Positions 40,454 to 50,800 are shown, numbered from the stretch's first letter. The stretch: 52,194 bases of DNA from Bacillota bacterium (GCA_023393235.1 JAEWMH010000052.1:1-52194); one strand, 5' to 3'. A program made the numbers and translations. Notes: generated by a model not told the origin, from the letters alone.

Positions 40454-41526
40454 AGCAGCTGAGCCGCGCTTTCCTGGCGGTGTTCATCGCCGCCTTCGCG
40501 CTGATGTACCTCGCGTCATACCTGAACGCTAGCGAGGGATATACCGGCGGCAATACCATCACCGTCTACAACTGGGGCGATTATATCGATCCTGCGCTTC
40601 TGGACAAGTTTGAGGCCGAAACGGGGATCAAGGTCATCTACCAGACCTTCGATTCCAATGAAGCCATGCTGACGAAGATTTCCCAAGGCGGCACCACCTT
40701 CGACGTGGCGGTCCCCTCCGACTATGCCATCAACAAGATGATGGAGGAGAAGCTGTTGCTTCCCCTGGACAAGTCGCTTTTGCCCAATTACAAGCATATT
40801 GCCCCGAAGTATCTGGATATGTCCTTTGATCCGGGAAATGTGTATTCGGTGCCTTACTTCTGGGGAACGGTGGGCATCATCTTTAACCCCGAGCTGGCGG
40901 GGGACCTGACCTTCGAAAGCTGGGAGGACCTGTGGGACCCGTCCTTGGCTAACAAGGTGTTCCTTTTGGACGGCGCCCGTGAGGTTATCGGCATGGGGCT
41001 GAACACGCTGGGATACTCCCTGAATGATACCGACGAGGAGCATCTCCAGGAAGCCAAACGCAGGCTTAATGAGCTGACTCCCAATGTGAAGGCCATTCTG
41101 GGCGATGAGATCAAGATGCTCATGGCCAACGGGGAAGCAGCCGCGGCGCTGGTCTGGTCCGGGGATGCCTCCGAAATTATGGATGAGAACGAGGACCTGG
41201 ATTACGTCATCCCGGAGGAGGGCTCCAACATCTGGTTCGACAATATGGTCATTCCCAAAACCGCAGACAATGTGGAAGGAGCCCACAAGTTTATCAACTT
41301 CATGCTGGACCCGCAGAATGCTGCCGTCAACGCCGAGTATGTGGGCTATTCCACGCCCAATACCGACGCACTGCAGTACCTCCCGAAGGAGGTCTCCCAG
41401 GACAAGCGTTTCTATCCGGACGATGAGGTGCTGGATAAGCTGGAGGTGTACCGGAACCTGGGCAAACGAAATCTGTCCCATCTGAATGAGCTGTTCCTTG
41501 AATTCAAAATGCACCGGAAACGGTAA
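40450..41526 (+). CDS. potD: Spermidine/putrescine-binding protein PotD, membrane-anchored, no lipobox
   Basis: 358 residues. The mature domain is a clear PotD: ITVYNWGDYIDPALLDKFEA (about 37-56), FDSNEAMLTKISQGG, FDVAVPSDYAINKM, VPYFWGTVGIIFNP and WSGDASEIM, regions that line the polyamine site. The N-terminus (AFLAVFIAAFALMYLASYLNAS) is hydrophobic but has no cysteine for lipidation, unlike most Firmicute binding proteins in this window. It is either cleaved after NAS or, more likely, remains as an uncleaved membrane anchor beside PotBC. Last gene of potABCD, ending at a terminator. Confidence 0.93.
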   Translation: MKQLSRAFLAVFIAAFALMYLASYLNASEGYTGGNTITVYNWGDYIDPALLDKFEAETGIKVIYQTFDSNEAMLTKISQGGTTFDVAVPSDYAINKMMEEKLLLPLDKSLLPNYKHIAPKYLDMSFDPGNVYSVPYFWGTVGIIFNPELAGDLTFESWEDLWDPSLANKVFLLDGAREVIGMGLNTLGYSLNDTDEEHLQEAKRRLNELTPNVKAILGDEIKMLMANGEAAAALVWSGDASEIMDENEDLDYVIPEEGSNIWFDNMVIPKTADNVEGAHKFINFMLDPQNAAVNAEYVGYSTPNTDALQYLPKEVSQDKRFYPDDEVLDKLEVYRNLGKRNLSHLNELFLEFKMHRKR

Positions 41527-41537
41527 ATATAGCTGCC

Positions 41538-41576
41538 CGCCCCCTCTCATTGACAACAAAAGAGAGGGGGCGTTAT
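41538..41576 (+). terminator. Terminator of the pot operon
   Basis: CGCCCCCTCTC (41538-41548) pairs with GAGAGGGGGCG (41562-41572), 13-nt loop, followed by TTAT. The T-run is short, but the 11-bp GC-rich stem is strong. Confidence 0.7.
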
Positions 41577-41579
41577 AGT

Positions 41580-41605
41580 TAGGGCGTGTCTCAAAATACG
41601 CCCTA
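41580..41605. promoter_or_regulatory. Inverted repeat before the second AraC sensor gene
   Basis: TAGGGCGT and ACGCCCTA (8-bp perfect arms) flank a 10-nt loop, 16 bases before the ribosome site of the next gene. A short T-run is absent. It may be an operator or an initiation-region hairpin. Confidence 0.4.
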
Positions 41606-41633
41606 GCACATAAATGCAACAGGAGTGATGTAT

Positions 41634-43946
41634 GTGAATCTGCTACAAACCCTCCGGTCACGGAAATACCTGCAGCGTATTCTGCTTGGTTTTATGCTGG
41701 TGGTGATGCTTCTGATCGCGGCTTCCGCTCTCCTGTATTTCAATGCCCAAAGCAAGGTCTCCAGCATGGAGCATGATGCGGACAGGAAGCTGTTGACCCA
41801 AATTAAATATAATATTGAGAACATGAACCAGATTGTGAAGGATTTAGCAGTATCCACCTTTAATGACGAGGATTTCATCGCATTGAAGTCCGGCGACGAC
41901 TTTGAACAGAGCATCCTGAAGCTGGACAAACTGACCCGTCTGGTGTCCCAATCCCCCTATCTGCATTCCATTGTGTTCTATAATGCGGTTCAGGGCCGTT
42001 TTTTTTCCACGGTGAACCATACTATGGATACGGGCAAGATGACTGCTGTTTTTGGGGAATATATGCGCAGCCAGCAGGCGTTGCCCAAGCTGCAATTAAC
42101 TCCTATGAGGTTAGGCGGCGGACAGGACGTGGATGTGTTCTCCCTGTTCGTGTACGATGGCCCTACGCTGAATGCCGTTAACGGGAATCTGCTGATTGTC
42201 AATATCAAGCCCACGTGGATGCTGGACAACGTGAAAGCGCTTAATGCTTTGGCTGAAAGACAGGACGATGTGATTTTCGTAACCGACAGCAAAGGCCAGG
42301 TGCTGATTTCCAATGATCTGATGAAGCCTGACCAACTGGACATCAAGAATGAGGTAATTCCCCAGATTGCCGCCTCCAGCAAGGAGCTGGATTATTTCAC
42401 CTACAGCCATGACGGCAAAAAATACAGGGTCACCTATCTGACCCGCGGCTTGAATGACTGGCAGATCATCAGTCTCCAGGATTATGACGCGGTCTTGACC
42501 AATGTAAGGCAAATCCGGTGGACAGCGGCTATTGTTACGGCATCCGTGGTGCTTTTGACCATTCTGATCTCCATCTATTTCTCCATCAAGCTCTATAGGC
42601 CCATCGGACACCTGATGACCCTGGTCCGGCGCAACGAAGGCCGCGGAGGGGATATGCACCGGGATGAATTGTCCCTCATTGCCTCCAGCTATTCGCAGAT
42701 GACCGACAAGCTCAAGGAGCTGCAGCAAGATCAGGCGGCCCAGCAGAATATCGCCAAGGTGTACCGGCTGCGCAACCTGATAGCGGGAAGCACGGGCGTG
42801 CCGGAGCAGGATTTGGCCCATGACCGGGCGCAACACGGTCTGGATATTCCCGTATCCGGCGGTTTGATCGTGGCGCTGGCCCGCATCGACAACCTGCAGG
42901 AGGTTCAGTCCCGGACACCGGAGTCCACCATGTCCCTGCTGTACTTCGCCATCTGCAACATCGGCCAGGAGCTGATCCGGGGCAGCTATTCCTGCGAGGC
43001 GGTGGATATGAAAAATGGCCACGTGGTGTTCATCATCGGCCATGCAGGCGGGATCGGCCACGAGGAGCTGCGCAAGATTCTCCGGGAGCTTCAGGACACC
43101 GTGCGGCATTATTACCATATTACCGTCACTATGTCCGTAAGCCCCGTTTTCAGCTCCTACCGGGACATCACGGCAATGTACGGGCAGGCGCTCCGCTACG
43201 CCGACTACCGAATGATACTCGGCAAGGAGTCGCTGATCGAGCCAAGCCTTGTACAGCCCAACGAGGAATGCAGCCAATTCCATATTCCCCCGGAGCTGGA
43301 CCGGCAATTGATTGAAGGGCTCAAAAGCGGGGACTGGGAGCGCATTAACGGCGGTATGGACAAATGGCTGGAGCTGGTACGCACCTTCAGCTTCGAGAAT
43401 ATGTTCTCCGCCATGCTGCATATGTTTGTGACCCTGGGCAATACGATCAATGAAATGAACCAGAACAACCTGCAGGCCGCTTCCGTTAATCTGCAGGAGA
43501 TCAACCGTCGGATTCTGGAGAAGGAAACTCTGGAGGAGGTTAAGGAGGTATTCCTGGACCTGGTCCGCCAGGCTCTGGACAAACGCAACAGCGGGCGGGA
43601 GGAGAAGGCCAGGCTGGTGGCCGAAACCATCCGGGAAATTGTCGCCCGGCAGTATGCAGATCCTGATCTGAACGTTCAGAAGATTGCGGATATGCTTCGT
43701 ATGAGCCATGTATATCTGGGGCAGGTGTTTAAGGAGCAGGAGGGAATCACCGTGGTAGACTGCATTAATGAAACCCGGCTGGCCCAGGCCCGCCTGTATC
43801 TGGAGCAGCAGCAGATGACAGTAGCGGAGATTATGGAAAAGGTAGGCTTCAGCAATGAAAGCTACTTCTACCGGCTGTTTAAACGGCGCTACGGCACCAC
43901 GCCCAAGGAGTACAGACTGAAGGCCGCCATTAACCGCAATGCCTAG
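41634..43946 (+). CDS. Membrane-bound AraC-family transcriptional regulator (770 aa)
   Basis: The start used is GTG 41634, eight bases after AGGAG; ATG 41628 is only two bases from that site. TM1 is at about 15-37 and an extracellular Cache-type domain at about 40-295 (…ILKLDKLTRLVSQSPYLHSIVFYN…). TM2 lies at about 300-322 (AAIVTASVVLLTILISIYF), followed by a HAMP-like and long helical linker. C-terminal AraC HTH motifs are at about 665-765 (LNVQKIADMLRMSHVYLGQVF; VAEIMEKVGFSNESYFYRLF; GTTPKEYR). It precedes an oligosaccharide ABC importer and a secreted beta-helix protein on the same strand and is the natural sensor-activator of that locus. Confidence 0.92.
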   Translation: MNLLQTLRSRKYLQRILLGFMLVVMLLIAASALLYFNAQSKVSSMEHDADRKLLTQIKYNIENMNQIVKDLAVSTFNDEDFIALKSGDDFEQSILKLDKLTRLVSQSPYLHSIVFYNAVQGRFFSTVNHTMDTGKMTAVFGEYMRSQQALPKLQLTPMRLGGGQDVDVFSLFVYDGPTLNAVNGNLLIVNIKPTWMLDNVKALNALAERQDDVIFVTDSKGQVLISNDLMKPDQLDIKNEVIPQIAASSKELDYFTYSHDGKKYRVTYLTRGLNDWQIISLQDYDAVLTNVRQIRWTAAIVTASVVLLTILISIYFSIKLYRPIGHLMTLVRRNEGRGGDMHRDELSLIASSYSQMTDKLKELQQDQAAQQNIAKVYRLRNLIAGSTGVPEQDLAHDRAQHGLDIPVSGGLIVALARIDNLQEVQSRTPESTMSLLYFAICNIGQELIRGSYSCEAVDMKNGHVVFIIGHAGGIGHEELRKILRELQDTVRHYYHITVTMSVSPVFSSYRDITAMYGQALRYADYRMILGKESLIEPSLVQPNEECSQFHIPPELDRQLIEGLKSGDWERINGGMDKWLELVRTFSFENMFSAMLHMFVTLGNTINEMNQNNLQAASVNLQEINRRILEKETLEEVKEVFLDLVRQALDKRNSGREEKARLVAETIREIVARQYADPDLNVQKIADMLRMSHVYLGQVFKEQEGITVVDCINETRLAQARLYLEQQQMTVAEIMEKVGFSNESYFYRLFKRRYGTTPKEYRLKAAINRNA

Positions 43947-44074
43947 GCGGCTGTCCGACGAATTGATTTGGATAAATCCATCTTCACTGTACAACATTCA
44001 CTACCGGGATAGGCTTGGCTTGGAAGCTCAAACAGACTCCTAGCTCTGTCCGCCATATCCTATAAGCAAATAAA

Positions 44075-44117
44075 AGACGCCTTCACGGCTGCCCGATAAG
44101 CAGAAGTGGAGGCGTCT
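44075..44117 (+). terminator. Terminator-like hairpin after the AraC sensor gene
   Basis: AGACGCCT (44075-44082) pairs with AGGCGTCT (44110-44117), extended by CAC/GTG. The following CGTTATAT is weak in T. The interval 43947-44074 before it holds no gene that I can see. Confidence 0.5.
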
Positions 44118-44154
44118 CGTTATATCTGCCGGCCATCCCGGCGTCAGCGTCCGA

Positions 44155-44268
44155 CAGCTGTACAGCTGTACCTTGTATATACCGCCGCTGTACAGAATTC
44201 CGGCTCCCGGCGCGGCAGGAATCTGGATTATTTACAGGCTTCTATACAGGAATCTTGCGTATGTACAG
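44155..44268. promoter_or_regulatory. CTGTACAG / TACAG repeat cluster before the sugar ABC operon
   Basis: CAGCTGTACAGCTG (44155-44168) is a perfect 14-bp palindrome, and CTGTACAG recurs at 44188-44195, exactly 30 bp after 44158. TACAG occurs five times in the same orientation (44161, 44191, 44233, 44245, 44264). This density in the 404-bp gene-free region upstream of the ABC genes suggests binding sites for the AraC sensor or another activator. No convincing -35/-10 pair was recognised. Confidence 0.5.
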
Positions 44269-44350
44269 TAACAATAAACCCCGGATTCCTCTATGTTGGA
44301 ACCAGAAAGCCTGACGACAACGCCAGCGTAAACCGGAAAGGAGCTTTGCT

Positions 44351-45337
44351 ATGATGGAGAACAAAACCCGGCTTGCCATGCCGGACACAGCAGCAGTAAA
44401 AAAAGAGCGGCGGTCCGGTTCTATCGTAACACGGGAGATGCATCACTTCTGGAAGAACAGGGAGCTATTCCTCTTATCCCTGCCCGGAATTTTGTACAAA
44501 TTGATTTTTGCTTATTTGCCCATGATCGGGTTGGTCATCGCCTTCAAGAATTACCGGTATGACAAAGGTATCTTCGGCAGCGATTGGGCCGGCCTAAACA
44601 ACTTCAAGTACCTGTTCACCGGAGACGCCGCCTGGCGGATCACCCGGAATACGGTGCTTTATAACGCAGGGTATATTATCCTGACCACCTGCGTCGCTCT
44701 GCTTTTCGCCATACTGTTAAATGAGCTGAAGGCCAAATACACGAAGTTTTATCAGACCTCGCTGTTTTTGCCCCACTTCTTGTCCTGGGTACTGGTAGGC
44801 TACATCGCATACGCCTTCTTCAATCACTCCGACGGATTTTTGAACCGGCTCCTGGAATCCTTCGGGATGAATCCGGTAGCCTGGTACCAGAATACAGCAC
44901 CGTGGCCATTTATATTGGTCATCTTCCACTTGTGGAAGGCGGTGGGCTTCTCCACTCTTATCTATTTTGCCGGAATTATCGGGATTAATGCGGAGTATTA
45001 CGAAGCAGCCCGTATTGACGGGGCTACCAAAACCCAGATGGCCTTCCGCATTACCATTCCGCTGCTGGCGCCGCTGGTGATTATTATGCTCATCCTTTCC
45101 ATCGGCAGCATGTTCCGCGGAGACTTCGGCCTGCACTATTTCATTCCCAACAACTCCGGGTTCATTTTCGGGACAACAGACGTCATCGACACCTATGTAT
45201 ATCGTTCTCTCCGTGAATTAGGCAATGTGGGCATGTCCGCCGCCACCGGCTTCTACCAATCGGTTGTGGGCTTGATCCTGGTGCTCGCCGCCAACGGTAT
45301 CGTCAAAAAAATCAACCCAGACCATTCCTTGTGGTAA
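44351..45337 (+). CDS. Sugar ABC transporter permease, LplB-like
   Basis: 328 residues from ATG 44351, seven bases after AAAGGAG. About 45 polar residues at the N-terminus precede six membrane spans. LplB-type features: WKNRELFLLSLPGILYKLIF, YLPMIGLVIAFKNYRYDKGI, LNNFKYLFTGDAA, and the EAA motif YYEAARIDGATKTQMAFRI near 217. First gene of a three-gene importer (permease, permease, binding lipoprotein) of the CUT1 oligosaccharide type. No ATPase is encoded with it, as is usual in this group, where a shared MsmX/UgpC-type ATPase serves many importers. Confidence 0.94.
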   Translation: MMENKTRLAMPDTAAVKKERRSGSIVTREMHHFWKNRELFLLSLPGILYKLIFAYLPMIGLVIAFKNYRYDKGIFGSDWAGLNNFKYLFTGDAAWRITRNTVLYNAGYIILTTCVALLFAILLNELKAKYTKFYQTSLFLPHFLSWVLVGYIAYAFFNHSDGFLNRLLESFGMNPVAWYQNTAPWPFILVIFHLWKAVGFSTLIYFAGIIGINAEYYEAARIDGATKTQMAFRITIPLLAPLVIIMLILSIGSMFRGDFGLHYFIPNNSGFIFGTTDVIDTYVYRSLRELGNVGMSAATGFYQSVVGLILVLAANGIVKKINPDHSLW

Positions 45338-45355
45338 GAAAGGAGGCGACTACGC

Positions 45356-46240
45356 ATGAAAACCAAGGCTCAGATTCCCCAAGCGTTGATTCACTTGGCT
45401 TTTATCATCATCTCGCTGCTTATGATTATGCCCTTTGCCCTTGTGGTCATGGTATCCCTCACCAGTGAAGAGAGCATTGTCAAGAACGGCTACCAGTTTT
45501 GGCCCCAAATCTTCAGTCTGGACGCGTACCGCTATGTGCTGCAGACACCGGATATTATCCTCCGGGCTTACGGCATCACTGCGTTAATTACCATCGCCGG
45601 AACCTTATGCGGCCTCCTGATTACCGCCATGACGGCTTACGTCGTCTCCCGCCGGGATTACCGGTACAACCGGGTCACCACCTTCTACGTGTTTTTCACC
45701 ATGCTGTTCAGCGGCGGGTTGGTTCCGGCCTATATTCTCATGACCCAATATCTCCACTTGAAGGATTCGCTGTTTGCCCTGATTCTGCCGGTAATGCTGT
45801 CCCCCTTCAACATCATGGTCATGAAAGGCTTTATGTCCAAAATCCCGTTGGAAATCATCGAGTCCGCCAAAATAGACGGGGCCAAGGAGCTGCGGATTTT
45901 CTTCACCATCATCCTGCCCTTGTCCAAACCGGCCTTAGCCACCATGGGTCTGCTGATCTCCTTCGCGTATTGGAATGAATGGTTCAATGCGATGCTGTAC
46001 ATTGATAACCCCAGGCTGGTTCCGCTGCAGCTTCTCCTGGTGCGGATTCTGAACAGCATGGAGTTCCTTACCTCCAACTCGGATTTTTCGTCGCAAATGG
46101 GGATCAATCTGGCCGACTTCCCCAACAACTCGGCGCGGATGGCCATTGCGGTCCTGGCCGGCGGCCCGATGCTCGTGATCTTCCCGTTTTTCCAACGTTT
46201 TTTTGTAAGAGGCTTAACGGTTGGCTCCCTCAAGGGTTAA
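45356..46240 (+). CDS. Sugar ABC transporter permease, YtcP/LplC-like
   Basis: 294 residues, ribosome site AAAGGAGG. Six membrane spans. The family segment ALVVMVSLTSEESIVKNGYQ occurs after TM1, NIMVMKGFMSKIPLEIIESA with the EAA loop continuing KIDGAKELRIFF follows, and the C-terminus FFQRFFVRGLTVGSLKG is highly typical of YtcP proteins. It starts 18 bases after the LplB-like gene and should form the heterodimeric channel with it. Confidence 0.95.
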   Translation: MKTKAQIPQALIHLAFIIISLLMIMPFALVVMVSLTSEESIVKNGYQFWPQIFSLDAYRYVLQTPDIILRAYGITALITIAGTLCGLLITAMTAYVVSRRDYRYNRVTTFYVFFTMLFSGGLVPAYILMTQYLHLKDSLFALILPVMLSPFNIMVMKGFMSKIPLEIIESAKIDGAKELRIFFTIILPLSKPALATMGLLISFAYWNEWFNAMLYIDNPRLVPLQLLLVRILNSMEFLTSNSDFSSQMGINLADFPNNSARMAIAVLAGGPMLVIFPFFQRFFVRGLTVGSLKG

Positions 46241-46280
46241 CATATATACCATAGGAACATAAAAACAGGAGGTCAAACAC

Positions 46281-47795
46281 ATGAAGACATGGATGAAGGC
46301 AACGATGGCTGCTTCTCTGGCGGCTGCTTTCCTGGCTGGCTGCGGCAAGGGTGACGAAACTCCGGCTGCGGCAAGCGGCTCTCCCGCTGCAGGAACGGCA
46401 TCTGCAGGAACCCAGACTCTGTCGCCGGTTGAACTGACTTGGTATTATCCGTTGTCCCAGCTGCAAGGTGACCAGGAGACGGTAACGGCCGAAGTGAACA
46501 AGATTACCAAAGAAAAGCTGAACGCCACCGTCAAGCTGATGCCTGTGCCCATCGGCGACTATGTCCAGAAGATGAATACAGTTCTGGCAGCGGGCGAAAA
46601 GTTCGATATCCTCTGGACCGGTTACCTGTTGAAGCCTGAGGAATTGGTCCGCAAAGGCGCCATCCAGCCTCTTGACGCCCTGCTTGATAAATATGCGCCG
46701 CAATTGAAGAAGGATGTGCCCCAGGTCATGTGGGATGGGCTGACCGTAGATGATAAGATCTATGCGATCCCCAATCAGCAAATAAACGGCAACCGTTTGG
46801 GCTATATTATTCAAAAGCGCTTTGTTGATAAATACAATCTGGATGTAACCAAAGTCAAGAAGTTTGAAGATATTGAACCGTTCCTGGAGCAAATCAAACA
46901 AAACGAACCCAACATCATTCCTTTCGGAAGTTCTTTTGTAAGCGCCGCCCAGGGTGTGAACAGCGACCAAATGTGGGTTGTGCCCGGACTGGATGACCAC
47001 TTCTATGTGAAGAAGAATGATCCGACCTACAAGCTGCTCCGTTACCCCGAAGAGGATCTGGTGAACTTCAAGCTGGCCTCCAAGTGGTACAAAGCGGGCT
47101 ACATCTACAAGGATGCCGCTACTGCCAAGATGAGCGACTTTGAAACCAAGGGTCAAATGGCTGTGATCATGAACAACGTCCTGAAGCCGGGTGTTGAAGC
47201 CGAAGTGAAGGGCAAAAACGGCGGCAACGAAGTTGTGGTTGTGCCGATTACCGATTGGTTCTCCAACGGTTATTCCGCCACCACCAACCAAGCTCTGAGC
47301 CGCACCTCTCCGAACCCGGAACGCGCTATGATGCTGCTGAATCTGATTAATACCGACAAGCAGCTGTATAACCTGCTCTGTAACGGTATTGAAGGCACCC
47401 ACTATGAGAAGGTATCCGACAATGTGGTGAAGGCCAAGGCCGACTCCCGCTACAAGCCCAATATGGACTGGGTATTCGGCAGCGTATTCAACTCCTACCT
47501 GAAGGAAGGCCAACCGGCTAACGTTTGGGAAGAAACCAAGAAGATCAACGCTACGTCCAACGTGAACCCCATCGGCGCCTTCAAGTTCAACTCCGAGCCG
47601 GTGAGCACCGAAATTGCCAATCTGAACGCCATTTGGGGCGAATACAAGAAAGGCCTGACCACCGGCACCCTGGATTTCGACAAAACCTGGCCTACTATGT
47701 ACGACCGCCTGAAGAAAGCCGGCGAAGATAAGTATGTTGCAGAAGTAACCAAGCAATTCAATGAATTCCTGAAGAAAAAAGGTCTCGTGAAATAG
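46281..47795 (+). CDS. Sugar ABC transporter, extracellular binding lipoprotein (LplA-like)
   Basis: 504 residues. A lipoprotein signal ends AFLAGC (C21), followed by an Ala/Ser-rich linker (about 22-47). The mature part is a large type-1 binding protein: ELTWYYPLSQLQGDQETV near 49, VPIGDYVQKMNTVLAAGEKFD, LWTGYLLKPEELVRKGAIQP and INPIGAF-like NVNPIGAFKFNSEPV near 425. These are marks of LplA-type oligosaccharide binders in Paenibacillus. Third gene of the importer operon, 40 bp after the permease, followed by a good terminator. Confidence 0.93.
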   Translation: MKTWMKATMAASLAAAFLAGCGKGDETPAAASGSPAAGTASAGTQTLSPVELTWYYPLSQLQGDQETVTAEVNKITKEKLNATVKLMPVPIGDYVQKMNTVLAAGEKFDILWTGYLLKPEELVRKGAIQPLDALLDKYAPQLKKDVPQVMWDGLTVDDKIYAIPNQQINGNRLGYIIQKRFVDKYNLDVTKVKKFEDIEPFLEQIKQNEPNIIPFGSSFVSAAQGVNSDQMWVVPGLDDHFYVKKNDPTYKLLRYPEEDLVNFKLASKWYKAGYIYKDAATAKMSDFETKGQMAVIMNNVLKPGVEAEVKGKNGGNEVVVVPITDWFSNGYSATTNQALSRTSPNPERAMMLLNLINTDKQLYNLLCNGIEGTHYEKVSDNVVKAKADSRYKPNMDWVFGSVFNSYLKEGQPANVWEETKKINATSNVNPIGAFKFNSEPVSTEIANLNAIWGEYKKGLTTGTLDFDKTWPTMYDRLKKAGEDKYVAEVTKQFNEFLKKKGLVK

Positions 47796-47815
47796 CTTAT
47801 CACCATGAGGAATTT

Positions 47816-47852
47816 GGCTGCCGGTTGAACCATTGGATCGGCAGCCTTTTTT
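47816..47852 (+). terminator. Rho-independent terminator of the sugar ABC operon
   Basis: GGCTGCCG (47816-47823) pairs with CGGCAGCC (47839-47846), followed by TTTTTT. Confidence 0.85.
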
Positions 47853-47891
47853 CTATAGATTTTACATCCAAAATTTGAAAGGAATGAGGTT

Positions 47892-50800
47892 ATGTATCCA
47901 AAACGTCTGCTGCTTGTTCTCCTTGCCGGTCTGCTGCTCTTGTCTTCGCCAGGCTTTGTTTTGGGAGCGGTTACAACAATGGAAGGACAGGCACCTGGCC
48001 AGGTGTTTTATGTGGCCACAGATGGAAGCGATTCCAACCCCGGCACGCTGAATGCTCCTTTTCTCTCTTTGGAAAAAGCCCGGGACACCATCCGTCAGCT
48101 TAAGGCCGCCGGCGGTTTGCCCGAAGGAGGCGTCACCGTATATTTGCGCGGAGGCGTGTATGAGAGGAGCCAAAGCTTCGAGCTCCGGGAGGAGGATTCC
48201 GGCGAAGCCGGCAAGATCATCAAGTATCAAGCCTATCCCGGTGAAAATGTCCGGTTGGACGGCGGAGCCAATCTGCAGAAAAGCTGGTTCACCCCGGTCA
48301 CCGATGCCAATGTGCTGAGCCGGATCATTGACCCGCAGGCGCGCACCGAGGTGCTGGAGGTGAATCTGGCGGCCCATGGCCTGACAGATTACGGCGAGCT
48401 GAGCCGCCACGGTTATTATCTGGCCAATGACCTGAGCAAGGTCCCCCCTATGGAACTATATGTGGAGGGGCAAGGCATGACCCTGGCGCGCTGGCCCAAC
48501 AACAGCACCGTACGAATGGATCAGGTTTTGGACAAGGGCCCTACCCGCAGCAACCGGGACGAGGTGCATACCCGCGGTGGAACATTTTCTTACGCCTATG
48601 ACCGTCCCCAATATTGGAGCCAGGCGGATGATATTTGGCTGGACGGGATTTTCGGATACAGCTGGGAATGGTCATACAATAAGATTGCCTCCATTGATAC
48701 CGCCAACAAGACCATTACCCTGCGTTATGGGGAAATGAGCGGCATTTTCAACGACAACTGGTATCCGGACTTCCACTTTGCCCAGAATCTGCTGGAAGAA
48801 ATCGATATGCCGGGGGAGTATTACATAGACCGGCAGAACGGCAAGCTGTATTTCCTGCCCAACGCTTCCTTTAATCAAGGCAATCCGGAGATTACTGTAA
48901 CCGTTCTCAAAGCACCGATGATTAACGCTCTGAACGCTTCCTACATTACCTTCGAGGATATGATTCTGGAGAATGGCAGGGATTCGGCAGCCGTCTTTAT
49001 GGGCGGTACCCATATGCTCTTGAACCATAGCGAAAATCGCAATTTCACCAACAGCGGTGTGCTGCTGAACACCCAAAGCAGGTTTTATTACCAGTCTTTC
49101 GACGGTGGTCCCGGTACCTACAACGGCGTGTCCAACTCCCATATCCATCATATTGGGGGAACCGCCGTCACTATAACAGGGGGCAATAAGAAAACTCTTG
49201 AACCTGGCAATAATTTTGTGGAAAACTCCCATATCCATGATTTTGCGTATTATCACAAAGCTTATAATCCCGGTGTCAATATGTCAGGGGCAGGGAACAG
49301 GATGTCCCACAATGAGCTTCATGATGCGCCGCATCCGGGAATACTGATCTTTGGCAATGACCATCTGATAGATTACAACAATATTTACGATGTATGCAAA
49401 ACCTTCTCCGATCTGGGCGCCATCTACATGAATGCGGGAGAAACGCCGCAGGAGCGGGGCACCGTCATCCGGCGCAACTACTTCCACAACATCGGGGAAT
49501 CCAAGGCAGGTGTGGAAGGGGTTTACCCGGACAACTTTACCATGGGCATCACCATTGAAGAGAATATCTTCAACAAGATGGGCAACTCTGCTATCAAAAA
49601 CAATGGCGGCGCCCATATCATTACCCGCAATAATATCTTCATTGACAGCAAGATACCGTATGATTATGCCGATCTGTATTTGGGCGATAAGCCGGAAAAC
49701 CAGATTCCCAAGAATTACATGCCTAAATGGCAGCAGTTGTTTGCGGCCAATAACAATTACGTCGGCACCCCCCATATGGAGAAATATCCTGAATTGGCGG
49801 ATTTCTTTATTGAGAACCGCTACTATCCGACAACCAATACCTTTGCCAACAATGTGATTTATAATCCGGTCAGAGCCCGGGACAAAAGCACCAATGCCAA
49901 CGGCGCTTATGACAAATTCAATTTGGTGCAATACTCCGGCAACTGGATTGCCGACAGCGACCCCGGCTTTGTAGACCTGGCCGGAGGTAATCTGGAGCTG
50001 AATGCCAATGCGGAGGTGTTCAACCGTATTCCCGGCTTTACTGCGATTCCCTTTGCGGAAATCGGGGTGATCGGCAAAGCGGGCACTCTCCACGGCGCCG
50101 ACCATTACCCGGTCCGGGAAGTGTATGTGTACAACAAGAATATCACCTTGGGGGTATTTAAGGGCGCTTCCATTCAAGCTGCGGTCCTTCCGTGGAACGC
50201 CACCAATTCCGCTCTGAGCTACCAATCCGACCGTCCCGATGTGGCAACGGTAGACAATAAGGGCATCATCAAGGGTGTATCTATGGGTGATGCTGTTATT
50301 ACAGTGTCCTCCGTGGAAAATCCGCTCTTGAAGGAATTGATCCAGGTTACCGTCGATGAGGGAGACGGGGTTATCGACTTTGCCGATTTCGAAGTGGATC
50401 CGGGGGATTGGACGCTGGATGGCAACCGGGCCATCGAGAAAATCGGAGACAACCGCTGGTACAGGATTAAGAACGGCGCTACCTCCCTGACCAAAAAGGA
50501 TTATACGGAGTATGAGCTGAGCTTCAAGCTGCGGACGCCGGACACCATCCCTGCGTATGCTACCATGTATATCTTTGACCGGCAGGTAGGACCCAACTCC
50601 AGCCGGATCGGCTACAAAACCAATGCGGACGGAACCTCCCGTTGGCTGCTGTACAACACCGCCTGGGGAACAGTTAAGGAAGTGACCTTCCCGGACCATG
50701 ACCTCAAGCCCAACACGGAGTACAAAATCAAGGCGTTGGTCAAAGGAGCGGACATCAGCGTCTATGTTAACGACCAGCTGCGGCTGAAGGCTTCCGATCC

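Noticed and set aside
41580..41605. Insertion-sequence terminal repeat
   Set aside because: The arms face each other across 10 nt with no transposase or second end, so an IS end is not supported.
42111..43997. 628-codon open frame on the minus strand, opposite the AraC sensor
   Set aside because: It lies wholly opposite a well-supported gene, has no ribosome site or family pattern, and is His/Gln/Leu-rich, as antisense frames of G+C-rich genes usually are.
43947..44350. Riboswitch or T-box leader
   Set aside because: Only short hairpins and TACAG repeats are visible; no conserved riboswitch core was recognised.
46230..47756. 508-codon open frame on the minus strand
   Set aside because: It is antisense to the LplA-like lipoprotein, with no start signal and no recognisable domain.
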